The translations under genes were made by a program, and so were the position numbers. Shown here one piece after another: positions 9,470-20,394 of a DNA stretch of 64,000 nt. Position 1 is the stretch's first letter. Each line of letters begins with the position of its first letter. Source of the DNA: Paraescarpia echinospica (Eukaryota > Annelida > Polychaeta > Sabellida > Siboglinidae); assembly GCA_020002185.1 (NCBI GenBank), contig CM034531.1, positions 86,839,759 through 86,903,758 on the forward strand, written 5' to 3'. Below the pieces are notes generated by a model. That model worked only from the letters and a program-made list of their open reading frames with translations. It was not told where the DNA came from and did not search any database.

Positions 9470-11230
9470 GACGCAAATCACGCTCGCCTTTAGACAGGTC
9501 GCGCTATTCTAAGCAACGTCACCTCTGTAACAGACAAATGGCCAAAGCTAAATCAGATTATTATACAAATATGAACATGATCATGTATTAATTAAGTCTC
9601 TATTTGTCTCGTTCTCTATTCATTTTAAGAATAAAATCAGTATTATTCGTTCTGTTTTCCAAGGTCATACTTTAAATAATGTTAATGCGGACTTTCCACA
9701 AGTAAATTCTCTACTTGTATCATTTGAATCGGCAACAGTTGATGAAGTTAGGAAAATAATTATGTCCTCCCCAAATAAGCCTTGTGAACTTGGTCCATTT
9801 CAAACAATACTGCTAAAAGCATGTCTCGATACATTAATTGGGCATATAACAAATATTATAGATGCATCACTTTGCTCTGACTATTTTCCTGATGATTTCA
9901 AATACGTCCATGTTATTCCACTTTGTAAGAAGTCATCTCTGCCTAAGTAAGACCTAACAGTTATATACCTATTTCCAAGCTTTATTTCCAAGCTTTATTT
10001 CCAAAATACTAGAAAAGGTTGTAGCAAGTCGTCTACGGTCTCACATTAGCAAAAATGTTTGAACTAATGAGTCACAATCAGCATATAGACAGTTTCATTC
10101 AATAGAGACTGCCCTCTTAAAGGTTCACAATGACATTAACTTGAACATTAACAGTGGTAAAGTCACTACATTTACCTTACTAGATCTCTCTGCAGCTTTT
10201 GACACGATTGATAACACCGTTCTCATTGAACGCTTATTAAAGTGGTACGGCATATCTGGCACAGCTCTTAGCTAGTTTTCTTCATACCTAACTGACAAAT
10301 ACCAAACTATAAAGATTGGGAACTGCTTTTCAGCTACACTGCCGGCTTTATTTGGTGTTCTCCAGGGTTCTGATCTTGGGCCTTTGCTTTTTACTCTTTA
10401 CACTACACCACTAAACTCTGTTATACAGAGACATAACTTGGATCATCATCTTTATGCTGATGATACTCAGATCTACATTTCGTTGGCTACTCCGGATACA
10501 AATCGCTCCCTTAACCAACTTAGTGATTTGATCCAATATATATCTTCCACTGGATGACTGACAGCAAATTGAAATTAAATGCAAATATAATTCAATTGAT
10601 CATTACTGTTACTCCAATGCAGCGTAGTAAACTAGATGTTTTTTCTACGCGTATTTTGAATCAGCATATCACGCCAGCAACCTCAGTGCAGAATTTAGAA
10701 GTGGTCTTTGATAGTAACTTCAATTTCCGACAACATATATCTCAAATGTGTCGCTGCTGTTTTTATCATATTCGCGATCTTCGCCGTATTCGCCAGTATA
10801 TGCCATTTTCTGTTTCTAAAACTATTTCAACAGCGCTTGTTAGCAATTCCCTCCTTTATAATATCGCAAGCAAGGATATTCCAAAACTTCAACGTGTCCA
10901 AAATTGTCTGGCCAGGGTAGTCACAACATATCCTCGTTTTTCTCGCTCTGTATCACTTTTGAAGTCTTTGTATTGGCTTCCTTCGTATAATATTTAAGAT
11001 CTGTACCATTACACACGAGACACTATCCAGTAAGCAGCCATCTTATTTGCATTCACTTCTTACTCCTGTAAGAAAACAGCTCCCTAGCGCCTTGACCTAT
11101 CTGTTGACAACTGGAATACTGCTTATGGATTATGAGATTGATCAACCCTTTTGTCTTGATGCGCCTCTGAGCCTTGGTTTCCAAGGTTTTAGGCGCAATA
11201 GAAGTTATGTTATTATTACATGTAGCATCT
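9470..11230 (+). pseudogene. L2-like LINE A, reverse transcriptase and 3' end
   Basis: This continues LINE A after the interruption. The linker has RQMAKAKSDYYTN (about 9530), followed by RT blocks LDLSAAFDTID (about 10180), LYADDTQIYIS (about 10450, catalytic YADD intact) and the tail SYLHSLLTPVRK (about 11040). Stop codons and frameshifts occur throughout (for example TAG at about 10274 and TGA at about 10557). The 3' terminus has a small hairpin (CCTTGG...CCAAGG) followed by AGGCGCAATA and a TTA-rich end. This resembles the 3' end of LINE F (GGCGCAATATAAAT). It is non-functional. Confidence 0.75.
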
Positions 11231-11932
11231 ATATCCACACGGAAACATAATGTATGTCACGCTAGCATCGCAGCTGTGTACGACAGAGGGCACCAATCAT
11301 TCTTAGTTTTAATTGACACCGACTGTAAGTATATATATAAGTTATTAAGTTACAACGACGTGGTTAGTGGTGATGTGCCTCTTTCCACAGGAGAGAGGCA
11401 CATCACTTTACCTAGAAATATGTAGTTTGTATAAACTGTCGACGGCAGAAATAAAATAGTCTGAGAAAATGTGTTAAAAATAAAAAAGCTTAACAAATTA
11501 TAATAAATGACGTGTTTGGAAGTCGCTAAAATATTTCCTTTAGAAAACACAATGAATGAACACGTACACGAATATATGTTTTATTTATAGTACGTGCTTA
11601 CTTTCAGCATGATTTAATAAAGGCAAGTACCTATGTCATGTCAATATATATTGTCACTTAATTACTAATAACCTGTTATTGTTATCCTCGGCATATTACA
11701 TACAACAATCAAACTGAAACGCTTCTGCAAGCAACCAAACTTATTCTAAATAGTGATACAGTTTGAATATCGCACTATCCACACGAACAGAATCATACGT
11801 GTTGCATGCATAGTGAATACAGCTCATTCCCTATCGCATATTTAGGCTACACCACTTGGCTGATTGAAACGTTAGCTATCCTGATTTTGTGTTTCGTGAC
11901 GACATTTGGGGTAATCCTCTCCACAACGATTT
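11231..11932. other. No gene recognised
   Basis: AT-rich sequence with short frames only. A GTGATGTGCCTCT...AGAGGCACATCAC inverted repeat occurs at about 11370-11406. Confidence 0.5.
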
Positions 11933-12120
11933 GACGCGTGGTGTTCCCATCCTGACTGGGACCAGTAGCGAATGCTCTTGACGCGTGGTGTTCCCATCCT
12001 GACTGGGACCAGGAGCGAGTGCTCTTGACGCCTGGTGTTCCCATCCTGACTGGGACCAGTAGCGAGTGCTCTTGACGCCTGGTGTTCCCATCCTGACTGG
12101 GACCAGTAGCGAGTGCTCTT
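11933..12120. repeat. 47-bp minisatellite, four copies
   Basis: Units start at 11933, 11980, 12027 and 12074 with an exact 47-bp period. Each contains GGTGTTCCCATCCTGACTGG and GCTCTTGACGC, and copies differ at only one to three bases. Because 47 is not a multiple of three, the array is open in several frames on the minus strand and each unit is read in a shifted frame (peptides with VPVRMGTP, SQDGNT, YWSQSGWEH). This probably explains the open frames without a real gene. Confidence 0.95.
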
Positions 12121-12566
12121 GACGACAGAGGAACTTAGATTCCGTGTGGGTACCGCATTTATGTCATAGTCCAATGGGCAACATGTATCTCCTAAAATAT
12201 CGGAAATTTTTATCTCACATTTTGTTTTATCTCATATCGATCAGAAGATATCGCCAGTTACAACTTTGCAAACAATTACCAACAAAATGCCTAAACCAAT
12301 CAATATCCTCCAGGAAAATAAAAGAATAGAAAATATTGTACCTGCCAATACTGAAAGGAAACACAAATATTATTCTGATAGACCTAAGCAGATGTCAACA
12401 GTGATGGACCCAGTAAAGGATGGTATGTCTCGGTCCTTCTTGTGGTGGCATGGGAGTCGGCTGTTTTCGGCGTGCTCAAGTAGTAGACCATTATAGATCA
12501 TAATTACAGGTTTGCTCGTAATCCGCGATGGCCCTGGCGTAACTGCGGTAGTGCTGCCCATGTCGC

Positions 12567-13703
12567 TCATATCTGGTGTGTAACATTCCCCTCCCAAGAC
12601 ACCAGTTGTGTTTCCTTGCCAGCCCTCTCCAGCCTAGATATCGTGTCCCTACGTATCCCGCTGGTTCGTCGTCTGTGAGTATCACGTGAAGTGTGCGCAA
12701 AGCGATCTTTTGAGGCGTTACATCTTTCTTCCAGTAACATACAATTATTACGACGTTCCCTTTGTGAGGCACAACGCCATTCCCTCATCGGTATACGTCT
12801 CAATAAATGGTCCATTATTCCATCTGATGCGCACGTCCCTGTAGGCGAGCACAACATTTGAAGTTCATCGTGATTCCGGCACATAGCTTGACCTTCTGGC
12901 GTGCTTGGACCATCATCCGTGTATCGAATCCACGACGTGTCCGATACCGATGGCGCTATCAGACGGTTGTCGTGGACATCGTCTTGAAGTCCTTCTATGA
13001 TACCATATGGATCCAGAAAGTCATCGCCGATGCTATCCCCGTCCAGAGACATTATCTCTAATGGCGGCGAAGGAAGAATCAGCTTGTTTAGCCACTCGAT
13101 GGATTCATGGTACGTCTCCGGCACCGACCCTCGGCGTTCAGAGTCGAGCAAGGAATTGGGAGACACATCTAAACCGACCGGGTGAGGCCCCCTTGGCGTG
13201 TCACTGAAATCCATTTCACGGGTACTGCCTTGGACTGTTACGTCGCCTACGGAGAGGCATTGGGTTGCAGTATAATGGTGAGGCAACATTATAAACTTCG
13301 TGTTCACTAGCAAATTATATTCGGAATTATCCGAATGCCCAGCGGAGCAATGATCAGTGTCGTCACCTGATCCAGCGTTCGAATCTCCCGCGAGTTCGCA
13401 GTTGTCCACCAAACCGAGGTAGTCATTCCGAGTGGCGCGTTGCAGGTCGATGTCTGATTCGGGTGTGGGTCGCAGCGGGTCGCTGCAGTCGTCTACACCC
13501 GGTTGGATGTTTGTGTAGTAGTCGTCCCAGAGGTTCTGGAGTGGAGCATTTACATCGGATGTATTGTCTTCGCCAATGAAACTTCTGAGGACGTCATCGT
13601 CGCTCTGTCTTACGAAGTCGTCGTCTCCCACGTGTTCGCTAGCCGGACTCACGGCGTTCGGCGGGTGGTTCGCTTGAGGCCGCGCTTCACACTTCCTTAT
13701 CAT
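12567..13703 (-). CDS. Orphan 378-codon ORF, acidic, unidentified
   Basis: This is the longest uninterrupted frame that is not obviously part of a mobile element. The first two thirds are acidic and Ser/Asp-rich with low-complexity DDD segments, WDDYYTNIQPG and several SP/TP sites. The last quarter turns basic (RRIPMREWR, SQRERRNN, RRRTSGIRR). No signal peptide, membrane segment or known domain is seen. The ATG at 13701-13703 follows a possible acceptor (CATAACAG) by about six bases, so the frame could be a terminal exon. GC content is higher than in the flanks. It may be a cytoplasmic or nuclear regulatory protein, or a captured ORF of an unknown element. Whether it is expressed is unknown. 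Confidence 0.4.
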   Translation of the reverse strand: MIRKCEARPQANHPPNAVSPASEHVGDDDFVRQSDDDVLRSFIGEDNTSDVNAPLQNLWDDYYTNIQPGVDDCSDPLRPTPESDIDLQRATRNDYLGLVDNCELAGDSNAGSGDDTDHCSAGHSDNSEYNLLVNTKFIMLPHHYTATQCLSVGDVTVQGSTREMDFSDTPRGPHPVGLDVSPNSLLDSERRGSVPETYHESIEWLNKLILPSPPLEIMSLDGDSIGDDFLDPYGIIEGLQDDVHDNRLIAPSVSDTSWIRYTDDGPSTPEGQAMCRNHDELQMLCSPTGTCASDGIMDHLLRRIPMREWRCASQRERRNNCMLLEERCNASKDRFAHTSRDTHRRRTSGIRRDTISRLERAGKETQLVSWEGNVTHQI

Positions 13704-13821
13704 GTATTCCTGTTATGATACACACTGGATAAGGATACTTTTATTAGTCTCAACACCATAGTAAGATTACACATTATTCAGATATACACACAAATATTGA
13801 AATGTAAAACATACAGTGCAA

Positions 13822-13823
<2 letters not shown>

Positions 13824-13858
<35 letters not shown>

Positions 13859-13945
13859 GTATCAAAAAGACAGAAAACAAAACTAAACAGAATATATATA
13901 TATATTTATATATATAGTACCAAAAAGACAGAAAACAAAAACAAC
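13824..13945. repeat. (TG)n tract and duplicated (TA)n/AAAAAGACAG block
   Basis: A 32-bp (TG)n run occupies 13824-13855. It is followed by two copies of a CAAAAAGACAGAAAACAAAA block (about 13862 and 13921) separated by a (TA)n stretch. Confidence 0.85.
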
Positions 13946-14149
13946 TAGCAAGTGAACAATTGCTGTGGGACAGGAGACTCTTACTAAGATCACAATTGGT
14001 CGCTATCATAGGAGCCACCCAAAAAAAAAATTATGAATTCTTTATGTTTCTGATCCTACGTTTTATAAAGAAACAAATAATGCTATGAAATAAACTTTTT
14101 CATTGTCTTTCTCTTACATACTGTGCGTGATGATTTTTGTTGTTGGTGT

Positions 14150-14604
14150 GTTTTGTGTGTTGTGTGTGCGTGTGGTCATGTAAGCATGTGTGCAAGTATA
14201 CATATTGAAACAGTTGCATTGTACTTTTATGGAATGTGTTGCACACATTCATGATATAATTAATATAATTGACATATGTAGCAACTTAATTTAGTGCACG
14301 TGACATTATATTGTTATAGCTTATAGTGTTTGGCATAACTTGAGAATCCTCTCAAACTATGGGTCACTATCTTGTCTATCACTAAATCACGATATTATTA
14401 ATAACACTTTTATGCAAATTCATGTTTAATTCTGGATGTATGTAGTTCAGTTGCTCTCCGAGTATTATAGTCCTGTATGCCAGCATTTGGGGTTATCTGC
14501 CAATGTAATATGTAGACAGGTACATTTCGACGTATATATTTGTAATACAATTTTAGTTCTTGTAATTTTCGTAAGTCATCTACTTTTAATATGATATTTG
14601 GCAT
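14150..14604 (-). pseudogene. LINE C, 3' part (C-terminal domain and 3' UTR)
   Basis: The minus-strand frame reads LRKLQELKLYYKYIRRNVPV and then QDYNTRRATELHTSR and HEFA. This aligns with the C-terminal block of LINE E at about 41361-41650 (LKLHELKFYYKYVHHDLPAY, HNYNTRKKQSYTHS, HEFAKR). Degraded homology continues to about 14270. The upstream part of the same ORF lies at 17795-19485, so this LINE copy was split by the element at 14605-17790. Confidence 0.75.
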
Positions 14605-14825
14605 ATATGTAGACTCTTATATTTTGAACAGATCTGGATATTGAGCCATCGCAGATTTGGCCTCTAGCGGCTGTAGCAGTCATTTTCCGAAATGGCCGCC
14701 AGCGGTCAGTTATTTTACATACCTACTCTACAGGGAGGACAGCAAGTTGACAGTGAAAGTTAATTCACTTATAAAAGTCCAAGAGTGGTTATGGAAGAGC
14801 TAATTATTTGATTTTTTACCAAAAC
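14605..14825 (+). repeat. Left inverted-repeat arm of DNA element 1
   Basis: The arm reads TAGACTCTTATATTTTGAAC, then GATATTGAGCCATCGCAGAT, the GCGGCTGTAGCAG block, TTATTTTACATACCTACT, then AATTCACTTATAAAAGTCCA and GGAAGAGCTAATTATTTGAT. Each block recurs in the same order in the reverse complement of 17500-17735. The TATAAAAG within the arm could serve as a promoter. Confidence 0.85.
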
Positions 14826-14869
14826 AAATAAGTCTAGTGGTGGCAATAGTAGTAATAATAAAATAGTCT

Positions 14870-16440
14870 GAAGGAGTGGACGGAAGCTTTGTTATCTTTG
14901 GAGGATCTGTGGATACACGCTCCAAGGCCATCGGCTACTTGCCTCACGACTGCACTGGTGTGCATCCTGTCACCAACAACATAAAGTAGTCACCTGTCCT
15001 AGTATGATTTAATTCAGCTGACTGATGAAGACTATTTGTGGAAAGACCATGCGAAGTAGGTCCTGAAAAACAAAACTGGGACCGAGTATAACACATCTCG
15101 GACCGCATTTCATGCCAGCCGCCAACCACCAGAAGCCTGAATCGTCATCCCCACCGCCCTACTCCCGCTGTTCCTGGAAGTGCTCACAGAGTGGCTATGA
15201 TCCGGCACTCAATGGATGTCTTGGTGAATGCCGTGGCACAGCTGAATCATAGGCAGATAGCAGTGGTCACATACAATCAGACGCTTTTTAACCTGGTCAA
15301 TCAAATTCAACGGCAGTGACCGGAGAGCAACGGCGAGCTAAGTTGGTAGTGATGTTTGGTGGTGTCCACATCGAGATTGCAACCCTAGATACGCTGCAGG
15401 ACTGTCTGTAGGGGAGTGGCCAAACACTGGTGCAAGCCAAAAAAACGACTCCAGGTACAGCCGACACTTCTGTGCGAGCAACCCACATCGTCCACACAAG
15501 GAGAGGTCACAAAATCGTTGCGCCAGCACCGTACATCCTGCAACACAGTGCATATGACCGCTACTGTATGAGAAGCTGATCACGCAGAAGATCTGCTTGA
15601 GTTTGAAGACTGGTGCCGCCTGAGAGAAGACATCCCCCTGTTTAAGTACTGGGCAACCGTGCTGGAACTAGATATGTTGGTACTGGTCTACGTGCATTCT
15701 CTGCGGCAGGCATCATTCCCGATGCACCTTGGACGCACTGACAGAATTGGCCCCTGGTTCCATGCCTCAGATCACACTAATTATGCCTGGTGGATCCCTC
15801 TTCATCTGGGGACATGGCTAACATTTTGGAACTGGCAAGTATTCCACGTTCGTAGCTGCCCGTAAACTAGCAGCTGGCCTAGGACCCGAGAAGGCATGGG
15901 CTTTGCCAATGTTCCATGTTTTATCTGGATGTGGTACTGTATACAGTTACGTCAAGAAGGCTGTCTGGCCAATTTGGACCGTGCTACCAGAACTCATAGA
16001 CAGACTGCTGAAACTATCCTCAACACCAAGTGACACACCAGAAGATGCATGCACAACAAGAAGTTAGTTATCGCATTATCTTGTTGTATGACAGAACCAG
16101 CACATGCACGGACATTGAAAAGGCATGAAAGGAACTTTTCGCAAAGAAGAACGATGTGCAACTGATACCGCTAACCAAGACAGCTCTGGAGGAGCATGCC
16201 AAGAGGGCGGTCTACCAGGGAGACCATGCGTGGGGCCAGACACTGCTACCGGCACCAGAGCTATACCTCCACCAACCAGTTGGGGCTGAGCCAAGAATGA
16301 GGACGGAATGTACGAGCCACACTGGACAAGACTACACAAGACAGCTCACACCTGTTATGAGATAATCTCATGCAAGTGCAAGAAGAATTGTGTGAAGTGT
16401 TGCTAGTGCAAAAAGGCTGCAGTTGAATACACAGCTCTGT
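14870..16440 (+). pseudogene. Orphan mobile-element protein (DHTNYAW family), C-terminal part
   Basis: Plus-strand coding sequence is spread over frames with several stops. Blocks in order: TAFHASRQPPE (about 15105); RHSMDVLVNAVAQLNHRQIA with VVTYNQTL (about 15200-15285); VVMFGGVHIEIATLDTLQD (about 15345); FEDWCRLREDIPLFKYWATV (about 15600); DRIGPWFHASDHTNYAWWIP (about 15740); KLAAGLGPEKAWALPMFHVL with SGC (about 15865); YDRTSTCTDIEKA (about 16090); AKKNDVQLIPLTKTALEEHA; and a cysteine-rich tail CKCKKNCVKCC (about 16375). From memory these belong to a large uncharacterised protein repeated in many invertebrate genomes, with no established function. The acidic and His-bearing blocks would fit an RNase H-like nuclease, but that is inference. 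Confidence 0.65.
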
Positions 16441-17152
16441 GTGTATGTGTGTGCGTGCGTGCGTATGTGCCTGGGCGCATGCAGATGCATGCGTGCATGT
16501 GTGTGAAGGGGGTGCACACAAAGTGTAATTCATGACCACTGAAAGGAACTGTGACAACAACCCTGGTGACACAGGGGCAGAAGAGAACAGTATGTGACAT
16601 TTGATATGATTTGTTCTATACGCCATAACAATTGTCAACATGTATTGGTGTTAAATATGTCCATGTTTGTTAAATGGCCCTTTCAATTTCAACCGTGTTT
16701 TTGAATAATTTGTAGTTTTTGTGACTTTAGTTTGCAAACAAATTAATTTTACATGGCGATAATGGTATTAAGCCTAACTAAGGTCGGTGTTCACCTATAC
16801 AACAATCCGGTTTGCAATTTCAGAAAGCATAAAATGTATAAATAAAAATGAGACTCATTCTGCAAATACGTGCTGCTTTTTACGCCATTAACTATTAAAA
16901 CAGCACAGCACCATAATCCTTATTAATCACTTTACACAATGTTGTAGTAACTTATAATGTCAACTGTCCCCACTAGAAGACATCTAGTTCCTCTGGAGAT
17001 GGCAGTTCTGAACACCAATTAATTCCGATTCAATTGTCTGAAAGCCGTTTTGTAAAATGTCCGCAATTATGCCTATTTAAATTCTACTACAACCAACGAT
17101 TACTGCTACTACTACAGGTGTTAGTACTACTACCACCACCATTACTACTATT

Positions 17153-17375
17153 AAAAAAAAGAGGTAAATTCTTATATAGCGCAGTATCCAGTCCTCAGGA
17201 CTGCTCAAAGCGCTTTACACTTTACTCCCTGGCAGACCTATTCACTCGAACACCATCTCGAGTGGAGCAACGTACAGTGAACGAACTTGCCCAAGGTTCG
17301 ACACCGCCGCACAGGATTCGTACCCGGGTTCTCTCGGTTGAGAGTCCAAAGCTCTAGCCACTGCACCACGGCGCT
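17153..17375 (-). mobile_element. tRNA-derived SINE, copy 1 (inside DNA element 1)
   Basis: On the minus strand the head reads GTGCAGTGGCTAGAGCTTTG (A-box-like) and, about 30 bp on, GGGTACGAATCC (B-box-like). This is the split RNA polymerase III promoter of a tRNA gene. It is followed by a conserved body containing GTAAAGCGCTTTGAGCAGTC and CTATATAAGAATTTACC, ending in a T/A-rich tail. A related copy lies at 36471-36735. Confidence 0.75.
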
Positions 17376-17499
17376 ACAACTAATACTACCAGTAATAGTA
17401 CAAGTATGTGTCAAGCCAGTTATTGATCATTCACCGTTGATTTCCATTCGGAATCCAACTGCATCACGTGCCTAATTAGACAAATTAGTCCAAGTTGAC

Positions 17500-17735
17500 T
17501 TATTTGTAAAAACTAAATAATTAGCTCTTCCAGAGCCACTCATGGACTTTTATAAGTGAATTAATCTCCGCTGTCAACCTGCTGTCCTTCCCAGCAAAGT
17601 AGGTATGTAAAATAACAGTGACCGCTGACGTCAATGTTGGAAAATGGCTGCTACAGCCGCCAGAGGCCAAATTTGTGATGGCTCAATATCCAAATCTGTT
17701 CATAATGTAAGAGTCTATATGTGTACCAAATTTGG
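17500..17735 (-). repeat. Right inverted-repeat arm of DNA element 1
   Basis: Reverse-complement partner of 14605-14825, with about 80 percent identity by eye over 200 bp. It contains the same AGCTCTTCCAGAGCC, CTTTTATAAGTGAATTAA, TAAAATAACAG and GGCTCAATATCC blocks. Outward it continues with CCAAATTTGGTGCTTTTATC and then meets LINE C at about 17795. Confidence 0.85.
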
Positions 17736-17794
17736 TGCTTTTATCACAAAATGCATAATTGGTTTGCCATGCCGCCCCACTAATATTTCCATGT

Positions 17795-19485
17795 TTTGAT
17801 ACAATAATTTATATGAGATAATAGCAATGCATTATACAATATATTTTTTATTTCTAAAGGTAGCACTTGTTTTAATCTATTTAACATATCCTAGAGTTTT
17901 AGAACACTTATTTGATTATTTTTCGGTGTGTTATTCCAAGTTAACTTATCGTCTAGGGTTAAACCTAAGAAGTTAAATTCTTCCGCTCTCTGAATATTTA
18001 TATTATCTATTTTGATTAATAATCTTGGTGTAGGTCATAAATTTTGATTTAGTTTTATTTAGTGACAACTTGTTAATATTAAGCCACTCAAGAGTATTTT
18101 GAGAAGTTCATCATTTATTACAGATTCTGCACTTTTATTTTGTTCTGTATCACTGAACATTTTTGTGGTGCTAAATAAAGTAGTATCATCAGCATATATT
18201 ATAAATTTAAACATTTGGCTGTCTTGTGGGAAGTCATTTATATATACGGTAAATAATAGTGGTCCACGGATCGACCGTTGTCCACTTTCATAGTTAAAGT
18301 TTCAGATGTAGTATTATAAAATTTGGTGTACTCTTTACGGTTGTTTAAACACCTTTTGAATAAAAGAAGAGTCATGCCTTCTTAGCCACAGTATCTTAAT
18401 TGTTTAGTAATATTGAATGGTCAATGGTATCAAATGCTTTGGATAGAAATATACTAATTGGTAAGTCATTTTTATCCATTTGAGTAATTTTCCTATCCAC
18501 TAGTTCGAGTGATGCATATTCAGTTGAAAGGTTAGGTCTAAAACTTAGCTTAGCATCAATAAAACAATTAGATAACTGATTATGGATTATTTTCTCTAAT
18601 ACTTTAGAAATAACTGGAAGGAGAACGATGGGCCTATGATTTTTAAATGCTGTTGGGTCGTTATTTTTGAAAATTAGAATTACTTCTGAAATTTAAAGTT
18701 TATCAGGAAATATGCCTGTATTTATTATTTGGTTAATTGCTAAGGTTAAATATTTAATTATTGCCGGTTCAATTATTTTTAACAATTGTGATTTTGGTTG
18801 GGAGATTATTTTTGTTTTCCTTTCAATTTCTTCATTAACATTCTTTAGATTGAGAACATATCTAACTTTTGTTTTATGTAGTAGTCACAGTCCTTGTTTC
18901 CTGCATATTGAATGTTTTCTGCAATAGTTTGACCGATATTGGTAAAACAGTTATCGAATATGTTTGCTATGTATGATTTATCAGTCATAATAATACCGTT
19001 TTCTTTAAACATTGATGATTTTTTCTTTCTTTAATTTTCTGAAATAATTTAATTTACCGTTTTCCAAGTATTCCTTATGTCGTTTTTTAATTAGTTAAAT
19101 CGTGATTCAAAGTAGATTTGTTTTACTGAACGAATATTTGTTTAATATGGTGTACGTTTTGAGGTTACTTTTAATGTTCTCATAATCTGGTGAATTAATG
19201 TCAGACATTTAAAAATGTTTATACAGTGTGTCCCGGTATCTAATAGATTTGAATAAACCTTGAGTGATCCAAGTTGATTTTGTATGTTTGTATTTATTAA
19301 ATTCCATTATTTTATCTTAGTTTTGTTGTTTATGTAGTTTGTTGTACAATTTATTTGAAACAATGTTGACTCTCTGCATGGCTTCATCACTTTGTGTATT
19401 TATTTTTAAACATTTAGGAGGAAGTTCTACTTTAAGCCTTGTCTATAATTAAAAAATAAGGTTAATGGTCTGACAAAGTAATGGA
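17795..19485 (-). pseudogene. LINE C, endonuclease end through reverse transcriptase
   Basis: The minus strand carries a decayed ORF2 closely parallel to LINE E. From right to left it gives TLSDH (endonuclease end), the linker, ILIFKNNDPTAFKNHRPIVL, LLPVISKVLEKII, LSTEYASLELVDR, SKAFDTIDHSILL, the YADDTT-LFST block (about 18180) and EEFNFLGLTLDDKLTWN (about 17960). Several frames and stops are needed, so it is long dead. Its 3' remainder is at 14150-14604, on the other side of DNA element 1. Confidence 0.75.
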
Positions 19486-19493
19486 TGGATGTA

Positions 19494-19725
19494 GGAGTGT
19501 GCATGTGTGTATGTCTGTGCGTGTGCGCGCGTGCGTGCGTGTGTATTTGCATGTGAGTGTGCAAGTGCGCGTGCTTGTGTGCGTGCGTGCGTGCGTGCAT
19601 GTATGCGTGAATGAGTGCGTGCATGTGTACGCGTGTATCCGTGCGTTGTGGTTGTGTATGTGCGCTTGCATGCATGTATATATGGTTTTCCGCTTGTGTG
19701 TGGATGCGTGTGTATGTCAAGATCA
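19494..19725. repeat. (TGTGCG)n-type microsatellite
   Basis: About 230 bp of TG-rich sequence with interspersed GTGCGTGC and GTGCATG units. It yields overlapping His/Thr- and Cys/Val-rich open frames on both strands, which are artefacts. It directly abuts the 5' limit of LINE C. Confidence 0.9.
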
Positions 19726-20394
19726 CCTTTTCGCATTTTCCCATATAAAATTTTCTGCAACTACATTTTAGTAAGAAAACCACTCTGTGAAGCTTGCCCT
19801 TGATTTCCGAGATCTCAGACACGCCACTGCAGTCAAGCATACATCGTCGTACCAAATACTAGTCAAAGCATGCTTACAAGGTAAGTCTTCAACTTTTTAT
19901 TCGTCCTTGATATCTGAAACATACAAGGCGTGCTAAATAAATCACACAGATTAAATCACACAATGTAAATATGGAAAGGAGACTGCGTATTCCTGCGTAT
20001 GTGTATATGCGCAAGTGTTTGTGTGTAAAGGTGTGTGTGTCACTACGTTGTGTTAACTAAACATTACCTGTATATTCTTTATTAAAAAAACATAAGCCGT
20101 GCAAACAGTTCTCAGTTGCGTCATGCAATTATACACGCGCGCGAATGTACAGTCACACAGATGCATACATGCAAATGCACGCTCGCACGCACGCACACGC
20201 AACTTTTTGTGATACTCCCACGTTAAGCATACTATCTTAACTTTGAGCCATCATCATTCGGTGTTGTGTAAACCACTACTTATTTCAAATGGCATATTTG
20301 CAAATTCCATGCAGCTCTAATCGTAAGAGGGGTTAGCGGAGTAGCACACACATTCGGTCGTTGCCAGCGGCGTTATCCGTTTACGTGTAATATT
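19726..20394. other. No gene recognised
   Basis: Short TG and GCAC-rich runs (about 20000-20045 and 20160-20200) but no coding sequence that can be supported. Confidence 0.5.

Larger units (their letters stand above)
14605..17790. mobile_element. Inverted-repeat DNA element 1 carrying an orphan protein
   Basis: Two arms of about 210-230 bp in opposite orientation (14605-14825 and 17500-17735) enclose about 2.7 kb. LINE C sequence in one orientation lies on both outer sides, so this block is an insertion. Inside are a broken plus-strand gene of an orphan family (14870-16440) and a SINE. The right arm may extend about 60 bp further (to about 17795) than the left. Exact ends and a target-site duplication could not be fixed. 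No standard transposase signature (mariner DDD, hAT, PIF, piggyBac) was recognised. Confidence 0.65.

Noticed and set aside
11933..12120. Possible CRISPR-like array (four regular repeats)
   Set aside because: No spacers of distinct sequence; units are contiguous tandem copies in a eukaryotic genome.
11847..12174. Three overlapping minus ORFs with repeated SQSGWEH/VPVRMGTP peptides
   Set aside because: They are read from the 47-bp minisatellite in shifted phases; no independent coding evidence.
17153..17375. Possible functional tRNA gene
   Set aside because: A and B boxes are present but no cloverleaf with acceptor pairing; the conserved body and second copy show a SINE.
19427..19855. Long His/Thr-rich and Cys/Val-rich ORFs on both strands
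   Set aside because: Translation of a TG-rich microsatellite.
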